Origin: Paramarasmius palmivorus
Lineage: Eukaryota; Basidiomycota; Agaricomycetes; Agaricales; Marasmiaceae
Reading direction: 5' to 3'
Assembly: GCA_037176845.1 (NCBI GenBank)
Contig: JAYKXP010000010.1
Span: forward strand, 62,001 to 126,000
DNA: 64,000 bases
A program made the position numbers and the translations under genes. The first letter of the stretch is position 1. Each line of letters starts with the position of its first letter. Shown here piece after piece: positions 33,301 to 45,659 of this stretch. The notes beneath the pieces are model-generated. The model was not told where the DNA came from. It saw only the letters and a list, made by a program, of their open reading frames with translations, and did no database searches.

Positions 33301-36300
33301 GGATCGCCTGGGCTGCCATGGCCTCCCTGTGTATATCACAGATCACTTGCACTTGGGTTTGGCTGGCATCAACATCGCGTGAAAATGGTAGATGCAAAAT
33401 TCGCCGATTTGTCAAGCCACTAAGACGCTGAACAAGCAGCGAAAACATTTGGGCTGTCAGTGGCTTCAGGGCGATTACTCTAGCGAGTCGGTTTCGATCT
33501 GCAACAGATGCAGCAACCATAGGAATGATGACCGAGGATTTCCCCTCCCCCATGTTCAGTTGGAGTACGGCATTTTGCATACCAGGCGGACTGATCATTT
33601 CGTTGGCAACTGCGAATTGAACAGGTCGCACTAGAAAGTCTCCGTCAACCTGTCATTAAGTTCAGCAAATCTGAACTAAACCCGCATTATCAAAACTCAC
33701 CTGTATGAGCAGCCAGTCAGGGTCCTCAACTAACTGAATCATTGCAGCTGGAACTTCCATTTCCTTCCAAAAATCCTCTACCTGCCCAGTATGCCATAGC
33801 CTGCACAATCTTCGAGCCCTTTGCAATAGAAGTATGCTTCTGGCAAGAACACACAAGGCATCATGCCATTCTTGAGCGAGATTGAAGCCTCCATTTGCAG
33901 AGGCTAATCTTTCTAGCAGTGAGACGACAGAAAGCCTCGGCCATAAACCCGACTGTAGGATTGCGATCTCTGCGTCTGTAGTGGGTGCAAGACATGCCCT
34001 AACTTTGGTCCACACCTCTCGGAACTGTGTTTCACAGTCGTCGTTATATGCCTGAAGCGACAGCGTATCAACAGCTATTCTATGCGGGGATGACATTGAT
34101 GGATTGTCACTTCGCAGAGCTCGTAAGCTACGTCCTAGATCATCAGCATATTGCGATTCGATGCATCGTGCTCCTGCTCTCAGCTCCCCCAAAAGACACG
34201 AGATAGGTGACGTAATGTCGCAAGGCTCCTCGGCTGAACGATGCATATGGAAAGACAATAACTCTTGATCGATGTCGACAAGAGGTGCTTCCCTGAGGAA
34301 GAGATCGTTCAGAGAAGTAGGACGACCTCTCGTAACTGTCGGGATTGTGGATGGCTGAAAGTAATACAACTTCAGCTGCTTCAAATCCTGGTTGGCGGGT
34401 TGATTGCGGTCAAGTAAATCCTGTACAGTACACGTGAAGAGGAGAAGTTCGCGGTTCCGATACCACTGAGCGAAAAGGGATCGTGCCTGCTCCAGGAACT
34501 TCTCAACGTTCGCCACTTTATACAACTTGCTTGAAACTGATAAACCTTTGCAGGGCCATTGTTGTACAGCGGCCTCTACCAGCTTTTGAACTTCGACGTT
34601 TAGAAGGTGATGGTAGGACGAGTGCTGCCTCGACGCAAGATCATGTTTAGATTCAGCTTCTTGTCGGGGTAGGTACGCAGCAAAGCTTTTCGCGAAGCTG
34701 GTGGCCGTATCGCGGGCGATTGCCACAAGATGCTGGGGTTCAGGCACAAAGCCTGCAGACAAATCATAGGAGTTGTAAACAGGTGGTGTCATTTCAGCTC
34801 CACCAAAACCCTTGTTTGTTGCAAACGCTAAGAGTGTTGGTAGAAGTTCTCGGAATTCAGTGCCACGTGGTCCATACCCCATCGTACAGAACGTAAAGAG
34901 TGTTTGGTAACGATGAGATTGTTCAGTGCGAAGTATCTGGTATATCGTGAGCCAATTACTGGCCAGATCTTCGTCTAACCAACGTCGATGATAAGACAGT
35001 GTGTGCCCAGAAATATTAGCCTGGGGCCCCGAAAGTATCGACCATTTCTTGAATACATCCAGCAAATGCATCGTCGCTGGGGAATAAGATGACCAGGTCG
35101 CAACAAGGAAGGCGTCTTGATGAACAAGAGCTTCTTGAGATGTGCTAGTCGTATCGGTGGTCAAGTCCCGAGAGCGATATATGCTGTCGTCCGAGGTATG
35201 ATGAGTGGATTCCGCTGGACAATGACTAGAATTGCGCAGGGCAGCGCGAGTGACGAGATCAAGATTGGTGTTGTCAGATAAGAGATCGAATGAGGGAGAT
35301 TTCTTGTCCTTTGGGATGAAAGCATGCAATTGGTGGGCTAAGGTCATGATAGCCCGGCATGCTACAGCAAACTCATCATGTTGGGAAGAGGGATGAAGTT
35401 CACTCCAACAGACAGTCTGCATGTGCTTTAAATGAGGGGGATAGTACACGCGACGTGGAGTAAGAGTAGAGATGCATTTCAAGATATTCTGGCAATCTTG
35501 GTCCAGTGTCTGGAAGGAGCGGGAAGGTGCAGACTGCAGCTCATGCAAAGCTTGCTCTGTCCCTGTACGACCAGTCAGCGGATCCGGCAAGCAATGCGAG
35601 GTAACTGCATGCAAATACACCTGATAAAGCTTGCCATGTATGCCGACATGCGAGACGAGGCGTCCTAATGTACTATCAACCTGATACCGATAGTAGTGAG
35701 CATGCCGGCTGGCATCCCTTTTTATTGTGGTTGTAGTGTGGTGTCCCTCCATCCGACTATACTGAATTTCGCCAATGGGCACGATGACCTCCCGTTTGGA
35801 CTTGTCCTTCCTATCGCGCAGAACAAGCTGATCCCGGAGGCCTATCAGGACTCCCGCCGACTGATCGTCATCAACAATCATACCGGGAAGGTTACGACAC
35901 GCAAGAGCACCATCGGCATCCAGCTGAAACGAGAGACGAAACCTTGTAACATCGACTGAAAGGCCGACGTCTTCACAGAACGTTGTAGTGAGATAATGAG
36001 GGTGGTCCAATGCTTGCAAACGCACTGCTAACATGATGGCGCTCAGACTTCGGATATCAACAAGCTGGCTCATGCCAGAAGCCGAAGGCCTCCACATCCG
36101 CCTTCCGCGTACTGTCATACGCCAATTGTTGAAGTCCGAATTCCAGATATTGTTCAGGGGGCGCAGCTCGATAACCTTTTCGGAAAGATCCAGCCAATGT
36201 GTGTAATCGTCAACGAGGAATATGGGGAGGTCTCCCACGAACTTGTGGCGTGGAATGAGCTCGTAGTGTCGGCCACTAGACCTGATCTGTACTATTAGTT

Positions 36301-39300
36301 CACTGCCGTTCATGGCAAAGAAGACCTGGTTGCAAAAGATTAGAGAGAACTATAGCAGATGCTCAGAAACTAAGCACTTACCTGGTTGCCGGAGATCAGA
36401 TTGCTTGCTACAAAGTCCATATTCGGTGCTAAGTAGCTTGCCGGAACGACATCGAGAACAACCTATCAGACATGATAACTGTTAGTTGAATGTAACAAAT
36501 ACATCAGACATTCAACTAACCTTTCCGAACAGTCGGGAAAAGGTCGCATGGTTTGTGTACTCGACTGGCAGGCGACTAAGTGGTTTGCCATTGATCAAAA
36601 GACTATTATCCAGGAGGTTATAGTGTATCGAGGGAATCTGGTGTAACCCATCATTGACGTTGCATACCCAACAATCATTAGGAGCTGGAAGTAGCTGCCA
36701 CTGAGATGCAGCATTGTGGGAAGGCCAGATTGCACGAATGGCATCGTTAAACCCCCGGCTGTTCTTGGCAATGGCTACCTTTAGCAGAGGTTGGAGCAAC
36801 CGCGTCAGCCTAACGTCGCGACTATAAAGTCGAGAAAGATATTCCGGGACATTTTGTGTTGGCAGGTTATCGTGAAGTATTATTCCTGATTTGACGAACC
36901 TCGATAGGTGATGATCGAGAGCGAAGAGAACTCGTTGATGATCATAATCGAGGTCGTACGTGCTTCTAAACAAAGCAGCGATTTCACTGAGACGGGTTTG
37001 AAGCTCAGGTGCGAGATTTTCGTCTGCCGTATTGTCCCGAAGGCGCTTTGCAACTTGTTCCATCCATCCAAATGCCACATTTCGTGCCGATTCCAAGAGA
37101 TCGAATGCAGATCCAGCTACAATTTCATCTCGACAGGATGAGAGTACTAGAGTAGCGAGGATAACGACGATTCGCAGAGACACAACTTCCGTCCAGTTTA
37201 ATTTGATGGCATTTTGCAGAGCCTCCAGTGGTCCAAGCAATGCAACGCAGAACTGCGCATCATGTATCTCCAAATGCCAATCCCATTGAGAATCCGATCC
37301 CAGCGGACCGACTTGAAGGATGGACTGGAGTATCAACATTTCGACCTCGGCTCGCTGGAATGCCAATTGCCGACTGGTGAGCTCTCTGAGGATGTTGAGC
37401 CACTGAAGTCTGGAACCACTCCGGAGGCTTCCGAATGCAATATATTCATGTAAAGTGATTTCTGGATGACAATCAAATTGGCTGGCCAATACTTCGTTGG
37501 GAGTGTGAGCAGTACCATCAATTGCAAACTGGAGGTTCTGATAAGGACCCGCGGGAAGCTGGTATGTGCATGGCCTCCAAACAGTGCAGGACGCATATGG
37601 GTCAGATACCCAAATGTTTTGCAGCGTGTCGCGAAGCGAGAATTGCAGGGCATTCTTCAAACAAACGCGATCTTCAGACGATGGTATAGAAGGGGGTTTT
37701 TTGTAGTGAGAGTCGAGAAAGGATTTGGTTTTTGAGCCAAAGGTCAATCGCGTGCTCCCAGACGTAATGAAGCCTTTCAGCCCTCTATAGTCCCGGAGTA
37801 ACTTCTCAGAGGTTGGACCGCCAGATGTGGTGGTGGTACGAACCTCATCGGGTGTCCAGATATCCCAAAGTAGATAATATGTACCGTCCCGCCAGGCGCT
37901 GAACGGGGCAGGACACTCCATTTCAACAACTGTCGCTTGGGCCTCGAGAGGAGCCGCGGGGAGCGGCCACTCAAACACATGTATCGACAGTCTTGCGGCT
38001 TCTTTGTTGAGGCGGCACTTAGTGCATTGGGACCCCTTCTTTTTCTTTTTCCCCTGTTTACAAAGAAGAAATCCTTCCTCGTCGACACTATGGAGGAGCT
38101 CTGATGCATTGCGCGTGAGCTCAGCATGGCGTTTATTGAGACGGTGGAGTTCCTGGACCTTTGCGTGACGATCGGAAGTCGCCTTGGACTCAATTCGTTG
38201 TTTAAGAGAGCGGTGGAGTGGTGAAATGTCGAAGTAACGGACAACAAATGAATCCCTCGTAATCTTCCCCGAGAATATCGATTCTTGGTGTGTGGCATGG
38301 GACTGGCGATTATGTACGTATTGTGAGACTCGCTTTAGGCGATCCCTGAGCGTAGACTGACGAAGAAGAATAGGTTCTAGATGCGCTTGTGCAATTTCCG
38401 GGGAATATTTGAGTAGAAGTGGGCACTGATGGGTAGCAAGCTTATCGAGACTGTACAATATGTTGAGCTACAATAGCGTGAGGTAAAGTACGAACTTACC
38501 CTACCCAAAGCTCCAATAAAGTCAGAAACATTATCGACATTGCTTCTGGATCACCGTCATACTCCTTACTTGCAACCTTGGAGTACTCCTCGATCCAACC
38601 CTGTAGAATAGTACAGGCTGATCCACCGTCGAGATTATCGAGAATCCAGGTATCGATACTGTTTTCAACGGCATGTTCGAAGTCCATCAAGGCCAGCACA
38701 CCAACGTTCTGAACTGCCTTAGTCAGCACATCCCCTGACGCATACGAAGAAAGAGCGAGTAAACGGAGTTCCTCCGCCGGATGAAAGGCAGCTACAGAGG
38801 ACCGCGTGCGCGAGTTCCTCAATGCTTGAGAAATGTAGCCTTTACTGTTCCTGAGGGATAGCTTCGTGTCGGATAAAATGTTGAGACCAGAAGGATTCCA
38901 GCCTGCAAGCGACGCCTTTGCATGTCGCTTTTGCTCTGCGTGCCATCTTTGGTGTAGGAGGTTGTAGGTGATGCCGCCAGCGTCGAGAACCTCCTCTGTG
39001 AGGAACTGAGGTGCGGCGGACCCCAGTTTATATAGCCTACGACTGACTTTCTTGCTCATGCAACACAGTAAATCGCTATCGAGTCCCTCGGTAACAGCGG
39101 TACGAAGAATTTGTGCCATGGCGAAAGCCATGAACGATTTGTACCGTGAGTGGTCTGTACCGCTGAGAAGGGTAGTCTGAAGGGCGACTCGAATGAGTAA
39201 CCAAATGGGAGATCGGCGCCAGGGGAGTAGTGCATCTTTCCACAGGACATCATCAGCTATTCGTTTGCCGATACGGACTACGTCTGCCGGATGGCCAACA

Positions 39301-39974
39301 CCGCGAAGAATGCCCGTCAAGAGCTCCGTGATATAGCGGGGATGAACGGTATCGCGAATCTCGCCCAATTTCGTGCCAGCTTTCGTTGTAGCGGGGGCAG
39401 TGTCATCCATAAGATCCTCGTTGAACTGGGTAAGAAAGTTTGCCAGCTCTGACAAGAAACGGGGATCTCGAGAAGTTGAAGTAGGAACCGCAATCGCGGG
39501 GCCTGGGTACGAGCATATCAGTTTCCCCCTGGTCGTCATCACATCCTCATTAGAAGCAGAGACTTCGAAAGACTCGAACACAGTCTCTTTGTCGAATTGT
39601 CTTATGATAAGACCCGCGTTCTGCCTGCGAATGAGAAAAGCAAGGACATCTGTATTAAATCATTAACACGAGAAGTCGATCTGTGAACAAAGAAACATAC
39701 CATCCTGCTTCATTTTCAGCAAACAAGCTTCAACGTTCTCCTTCATAAATCCGCCTGGTGCCTCCAGAAAACACAATCTCTTCAACATCCTCACTATCGA
39801 GCTCCACCGAACCCGTTCGTTGTTGGCAACGTTCCTGCTATATTCTTCGGCGCAGTGCAAAATGGTACGGCACAGTCCAGTATAATTTTCCGCACTTTCG
39901 TCGGAGTGTTGGGGAAGTTTTGGGGGGAGAAAAACGTGGTTTATGACATACGGGAGATGATGGGAGTCTGCCAT
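30379..39974 (-). CDS. Giant DUF6606/DUF3638/DUF3645 protein (often named ubiquitinyl hydrolase)
   Basis: A single gene of about 9.6 kb and roughly 3,000 residues, mostly long exons with few introns (near 39600-39670, 38470, 36320-36510, 33650, 32600 and 31640). ATG at 39974 opens MADSHHLPYVINHVFLPPKL, the start of the DUF6606 region. The centre holds LQLNMGEGKSSVIIPMVAA, a Walker-A-like loop of DUF3638, then LARVIALKPL and VMQPEHILSL. DUF3645 follows with the fold seen in NDNRYLLPTSI. A helicase-like block DDAHTRGTDLKLP and LGPKVTKDRLVQ joins across an intron to GCMRMRKLGQGQSV. Databases often label this family ubiquitinyl hydrolase, but no Cys protease site is obvious; an ATPase-like core seems the safer inference. 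Stop at 30379. Confidence 0.8.
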
Positions 39975-39999
39975 GGCCGAGTGCTGGAGGGAGACCTTA

Positions 40000-40528
40000 G
40001 ATTGAGTCTAACCACAGCACCGAGTCGGGGCGTTCTGCTCACCTTTGATCACTCATTCTTCGCCTTTATATAACTAGTCCAGCCACGCTGACACAGCATG
40101 CCGCTGTCGGAATGCAGCGCCGAAAATGGCCTTATCATCAATATAGAAAGGTCTTGTTGACAGTTATGGGGCAGAAATCAAGTGGAAAACGACCGCGGGT
40201 ATTGTGTTGTGGGTCCAGTCGTGGGTGGAGACGTATCGAATGAATTGCTTCGAGCACTGGCCGATAGCATTATGGCCGCTCAAGCTCAGCAGATGTAAAC
40301 GAAGGGTGCCGATATAGGAATGACAGAGGAATGAGGCCACCCCAAAGCGGCGAGAATGGCAATGCATTGTGCAACGAAAACTTTGTTGACGATGGGTGAG
40401 AAAAAAAGGTTTGATCGGATACATAGATTCTTTCCGGTGAATTTCCGAATCCGAATCCTATCAACTGACGTCTTCGCTCCTGCGCTGATCGAGGTCGGTC
40501 CCTTGCAGGTCAATCTATTGTCTATTGT
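40000..40528. other. Intergenic region, no gene recognised
   Basis: Promoter side of the giant gene and 3' flank of the HET gene. Only short antisense frames are visible. Confidence 0.4.
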
Positions 40529-42505
40529 CTATTCAAGTGAACTGATTACAGATCCTATACTAAGCTTAACCTCTATATGCCAATAGGAGCGTGCGTCCCA
40601 CCAAGGTGTAACAATATGTGTAACTCTATGGTATCTTCCTTCTCCGTGCTTCTGCAGGACTACATAAACCGAAGAAGAATCACCACCCTGTAGCTGGCCG
40701 ATTTCCACCGCAAGCCCATCAGCATGGTAGTCAGGGTAATCGAAAGATTCAGGTCGCCCGTCCCTCGATAAAGGATGCCATACAGAGCCATCTCCCCCAT
40801 TCAGAGATATGTCGCGGCTAATATACCAAGGCACGAGCTCCATACCACTAATGGATTTGGCTGAGCGCAGTGAAATCACTGTTCCGGCTACAAAGGTATA
40901 GTATCCCTTGTCATCGATCTCTCCATCGCCATCTTTCGAGGTGGTGTGATAAGTCCAAGTAGTAAGCGACCGCATGTCCTCCATGAGGCTCACGACATCT
41001 TGCAGTGATCCATCCGGCATCCGTATCGCTGCTTTACCATCAACTCGCGTCTCCGGGAACCGAGGAAAGATTGACACCTCAGGGGAAGGGGGAAGGAACC
41101 AAAGACCACCGAGCCAACTTGCTCGACCTTTTTCCTTCTCCAATACTCCTCGCGCTAGAGCAATCGTGGCGCCCATCCGGTCGTCGGATTCAAACAATTT
41201 CGGATCCAAGCTGACTCCGAGAAGGTGCATGATACTAAAGATCATATCGACAGGCCGTGACGATGTCCGCATGATTGCACACTGCCAGATCGGTACGTCA
41301 GAACCATCATTGCGAGCATTGAACAAGGCCAGTTCTTGGGAACTCCGGAACCCAAAGATACCCTGACTTTGAAACCGGTCAATCAGAGCAAATAGACTGG
41401 CCATCGCGACAACGTTGGCGGCATCTTCACGTTCGCTATAGTTCTCAACTTCTTGGAGCTCCTTGAGCTTGTCCTCCAAGATGTTGTCTTTAGCAAAGAG
41501 CACCAATACCCTGGATGGTGCCAAAGCCTCCTGCAAAGTCCACGCACGGTCCATCCAAGTGGTTTCGTCGTCAAACGAAGCCAATCTCCCAAGACCGCCT
41601 GGTAAGACGATTGTGGTAGATGTCGAGTAGATATGATTCATGCGTTGGATCTGCCATGCCTTGTCCATTTTCGAAGTCTGGAGGATACTAAGTTGATCCA
41701 ACCAGAGAAAGGTTGACACTTCGTTCGATGCTGTAGCGGCCCAACAAATATCGTCCAGCACGCTGAGACTGATAGGATCTCCATCTTCTCCGCCCATGAC
41801 AGTGAAACTACCCTTGTCGTTGGCACGTTGAGCTGATGAAAGGGAAGGATTGGCATCCACAGCTACACCGCGCCAAACATAGGATACTGCAAAACAGTAT
41901 GATGATTTGGGGAACTCGAACTGTGGCATTCCGGGTGGTGGCTTGAATTCCCTCAAAGCTTTGGGTAGGAACTCGTTGTGGATAGGCAATTCGTCGAACT
42001 CGTATATTTGGAACAGTCCTCGGTAACGAAGGCTGGTCAGCGAAAGAAGACGATATCGGCATGGTGTAGCATAAGAGGTGATATCCAGGCATTTCCCTGA
42101 GAGTTCGTTCAATTTACACGAAAAGATGAGTTTCGGAGGATACTATAACGCCATTAGACACGTGTTGTACTCAACTGCAAGTAACATACCAGGTCATTTG
42201 GATCGATATCCAGCTCTTCTTTTGAGTCGTGCCATTGCCAGAGATCAGCAGGTATGTTTGTCTGTAGGTAGACCTGAATCTCTCGTCGCTTCTCATAACC
42301 TAGGACGATCACACACCTCGCTATTTGCGTGATTTTGGCAAATTTCCCTCCTGTTTTGTGATTTCTCGGACCCTACGTGTTGCTCTTCGACCACCTTTGC
42401 CGCTGAATGGTTGTATTGGGTGGATGTCGTCGGAGATTCAAGGTGCGAGGCTGCTGAGGAAGAGGAAGGGACGCAAGGTAGACATTTCGATATTATTGTC
42501 CCCAT
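40529..42505 (-). CDS. HET-domain protein with N-terminal lipid-anchor motif
   Basis: Heterokaryon-incompatibility-type protein; HET domains in filamentous fungi act in non-self recognition and cell death. Three exons: ATG at 42505 gives MGTIISKCLPCVPSSSSA; a short exon reads DLWQWHDSKEELDIDPNDL; the last starts YPPKLIFSCKLNELSGKC. The HET core is in order: FAVSYVWRG, DDICWAATAS, TFLWLDQLSILQ, IQRMNHIYSTSTTIVLPGG, TWMDRAWTLQEALAPSRVLV. The first residues MG-x-x-x-S-K fit the N-myristoylation pattern, with Cys8 and Cys11 as possible palmitoylation sites, suggesting membrane attachment. The C-terminal 250 residues match nothing I recognise. Stop at 40529. The exon chain is in frame with no damage. 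Confidence 0.8.
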
Positions 42506-42979
42506 AGTCAATACTAGCTCGAAGAACCGAGGAGATTATGCGTTCTGTACTCTGACGGCGAGAAGTCGCGTAGAATGTTGGAGGAACGTCTCTGCGTGCT
42601 TTGAAGTCAAGTTAGTCGGCTTCAAGAGTGTGGTGTAGCAAAGCTGAGGACTAACCAGGGTTGGTCCATACTGAAGCCTCGTTGATAACACATTGTAGGT
42701 CAAGGACGACAACTGAGAGACTAACTGAGAAACGCGTTCAGCGCCAGTTGGACCGCGGTGGTTATTGGTCAGAGATCTCAGTGGCAGTGCCCCTTGGAAT
42801 TGAACTGCAAACTTTCTTGCGTGAAGACGTTACAAATTGAATCGATACAGACGTTTACAGAAAAGGGTACAGAGTTCACAGATAGCATAACTGCAAGCAC
42901 AAGTACATTAGTGGAATAAAGATCCTGTGTCATAGATAGTCAGTGTTTCATTAGGAATGAACTTGTGTTCCCAAGGCGG
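42506..42979. other. Intergenic region, no gene recognised
   Basis: Promoter side of the HET gene and 3' flank of the DUF6699 gene. No supported reading frame. Confidence 0.4.
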
Positions 42980-45147
42980 TTACACCTCAGTAACAATCTC
43001 CCACATCCCTCGCTTTCCTCTTCGCAATCCTATCCATCTAAACTCCTCTCCACCAATTCCTGAACTACCCCCGGTGATGTTGGCCAAAAAACCAGTCGGC
43101 CCGGGTGCGTTCGTCTGAACACCAACAGACAACCAATCAACCCTTCGCACTCCTCTTCCAAGTTCAAACTTCTCCGCTCCTTCACCTTCAACAGCGATCA
43201 TTTGTGACTGAGTTGGTACACCCTCAGAAATCATCCTCGCTGTCGTCAACAGTTGTGCTAGTTGCCCCCTCTTTCTCCAAGAATGCGAAACCTGCTCTCT
43301 GGCTGTCCTCTTATTGCGTTTTCCAGGTGGACCTGACATCATCGGTGTTCCAGGTAACGGAACAGAGGGCATACTCGGTGTGCTCGATACGTGTTCGCCC
43401 ATCTCGCCAGCCCAGTATTCCTCTGCTCGTACTTGACTGACACCACCCGTGCCCGTACCGGTGAGGCTATCGAATAACCCGGCGATGACATCCCAAATTT
43501 TGACGTTGTCTCCCTGACCAGGCGAGGCAACAATGTCGATATACCATGGGATTCGTTTATGGTACAGACGCATCCTCTGGACTGGTGGGTTTGTCGCGTA
43601 CTGCATGAGATCGACAGGGTTCAACTCTCTTCCTCTTAGACTAAGGAAGTGTTGTGGCTGCCCCATCTGACCCAGAATAGGGAGAACCGTCATACCGGGG
43701 AAGTTTGGCACTATCCGCAGATCCATAGATATTGCGGGTGGTGCGTGCGGATCCCTGCTGAAATGTAGATGAGGATGTAGCGTACGTCTGACCGGATCCT
43801 CGAATGGGTAAGGCTCAGGGGCAGACATACTTCCTCTTCGTATCAGGCCACCTAGGAAGCTACCTTTGACACTGTAGTCTGGTCTCCATGACGCAGGTCG
43901 ATAGGGTAATTCCTCTTCTCGTGGACCATTAAGACCGTGTCGTTGCAGATGTTGTTCGTAGGTGATGTGTATACCTGGATGAGGCTGATGAAGCGGGGTA
44001 GATGGTAGAGAGAGGGTTCTATGACGCGACTTTGATTTCGCCTTTGTGCGCTTATGTTTAGGTTGTAGCGGAGGAAGAACAGCATGAGGCATTTGAGCAC
44101 TGTGGATCCCGTTTGGGTGAGGAGAGTCACCGAGCCCCATTTTGCCAAACTGATCAAGCATATCCCAATCCGTCTCTCCCTGTCGTCTAATACCTGGAAA
44201 CGCTACCGTTTCGTGCTTCCGATGTCGACGTTCTGCTTCTTCTGGTCGACGTGCGCCACCTGCGAAGCGCTCGTGTACGTCTCGTTCATGTATATGTTCC
44301 CACTCATCTTCATCGTCTTCTGCTCCCCATTCTCTCCTTCCGTGGCTGTGACTCGAGCGCCCACGATGACCCCAGTCAGGAATCTCGTCGTAGTCGTCAT
44401 GCCAGGCTTCTCTATGCCTCGATCGTCCTCTTTCTTGTTCCCTGTGATGAGAATGTGGGCGCCCTCGGTGACGATCACGCTCAGCTGCCATCTGGAACCA
44501 GTTCGCATTGTTGCCTCCTGCAGACCCGCTTTTACCAAAGTTGGCCCAAACGCTGTCATTCGGAGCATTTGGGACACCGTCAAGCCTGTCCCAATGTGTA
44601 GGTTCTCTTCCCCAGCTATGACGGCGATCTTCAGGTGGTAGATCCGGTGGGTGCCATGCTGTACTTCCGAAACCATGTTCATTCCGATGAGGTTGAGCGG
44701 CCATCCAAGGTGAGCTTCCAGCACCAGCCCACGTTTGAGGTGTATTTAGAAGGGGTGTTGGCATACTCTGCGAGTGTGCCATAGGACCTGGGAAGGGGAA
44801 GGGCGATTGGTTTTGATATTGACCGTATGTCCATGGGTTTGGCTGTGTTGCTTGTGGTGGGCGCAGTCCTCTGTAGATACAATGCACAAGAAGTAGATGC
44901 GAAAGATCTTGAGAAAAGCTGTACAGACGACTCTGAGAGCTAGCATGGCCACTCACCCTCCTGCACCAGGGAATGCGCCAAACAGTCCTCCGCCTCCGCC
45001 TCCACCTCCACCTCCTTCAAACGTAGCCCCAGCTGGTGGTGGAATTACTGCACCCCCGACCGGTCGTTCAACTAAAGGTGGTGGACCATCGTCGAGTAAA
45101 CCTCCACCTCCGCCAGGATTTGGCCAGCCTGGGAATGCATGAGACAT
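42980..45147 (-). CDS. DUF6699 domain protein, long form with Gly/Pro-rich N terminus
   Basis: ATG at 45147 opens MSHAFPGWPNPGGGGG; exon 1 is rich in Gly and Pro (ten Gly in a row near residue 50). A 90 nt intron joins it to a long exon rich in Pro, Gln, His and Arg (RHRGRPHSHHREQERGRSRH), probably disordered and possibly RNA- or protein-binding. The C-terminal part is a DUF6699 domain: LRIVPNFPGMTVLPILGQMG, RELNPVDLMQYATNPPV, KRIPWYIDIVASP, VKIWDVIAGLFDSL. It compares with the short member at 9873 (KSFPWTIDIVTP, VWEALHNAL). It ends REEMWEIVTEV-like at 42980 (last residues EIVTEV). Function unknown. It shares a 512 bp divergent promoter with the F-box gene at 45660. Confidence 0.77.
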
Positions 45148-45575
45148 TCAAGTTTCGATTTTCCGCGCTACTTTGCAAGGTAAAACTCTTGGGAATGTGT
45201 CGGGGGCTGACCAGGGATTAGGGAAAGAAAGGAATGTTCAATGTCGCCTGATGTATCATTGTATGTACACATTCGGAGTCACCACCCCAAATACCATTCA
45301 TCCTGGTCCATCTGGAAAGCTGTGATAAGATGATGGCAGAGCAGGTGATGCAAGAGCTATTCTCACTCGCAGGGTTGCTTTAACTGTTGCTAAGCGCTTT
45401 TATAGCTTCTTCATCGCTTTCACGCAGCATGGAAACGATGCGAGGAGATAGGAGATTATCTGAGGCTAACGCAAAAATTTAAAAAATCCTCTCGAAGCGG
45501 CCCCTGCTCGGGAGAGCGACGAAGAGCGACGAATGTTATCGCCGCCCATTGACGGGCGCTTCGCCGACGTTCCTC

Positions 45576-45588
45576 AGCGCTCAGCGCT
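45576..45588. promoter_or_regulatory. Paired AGCGCT element in divergent promoter
   Basis: AGCGCTCAGCGCT lies about 72 bp upstream of the F-box gene start and inside the divergent region it shares with the DUF6699 gene. Related paired elements occur at 13494, 16641 and 29468. Confidence 0.3.
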
Positions 45589-45659
45589 TGACAATGATCA
45601 CCCTGACGCCCGAAACATGACAGCAACCTCGATGTCACTCGTTTCTCGTTTCTTCCCTA

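Noticed and set aside
44897..45142. Plus-strand open frame with a long proline run
   Set aside because: It is the antisense shadow of the glycine-rich first exon of the DUF6699 gene, which has the better splice and protein evidence.
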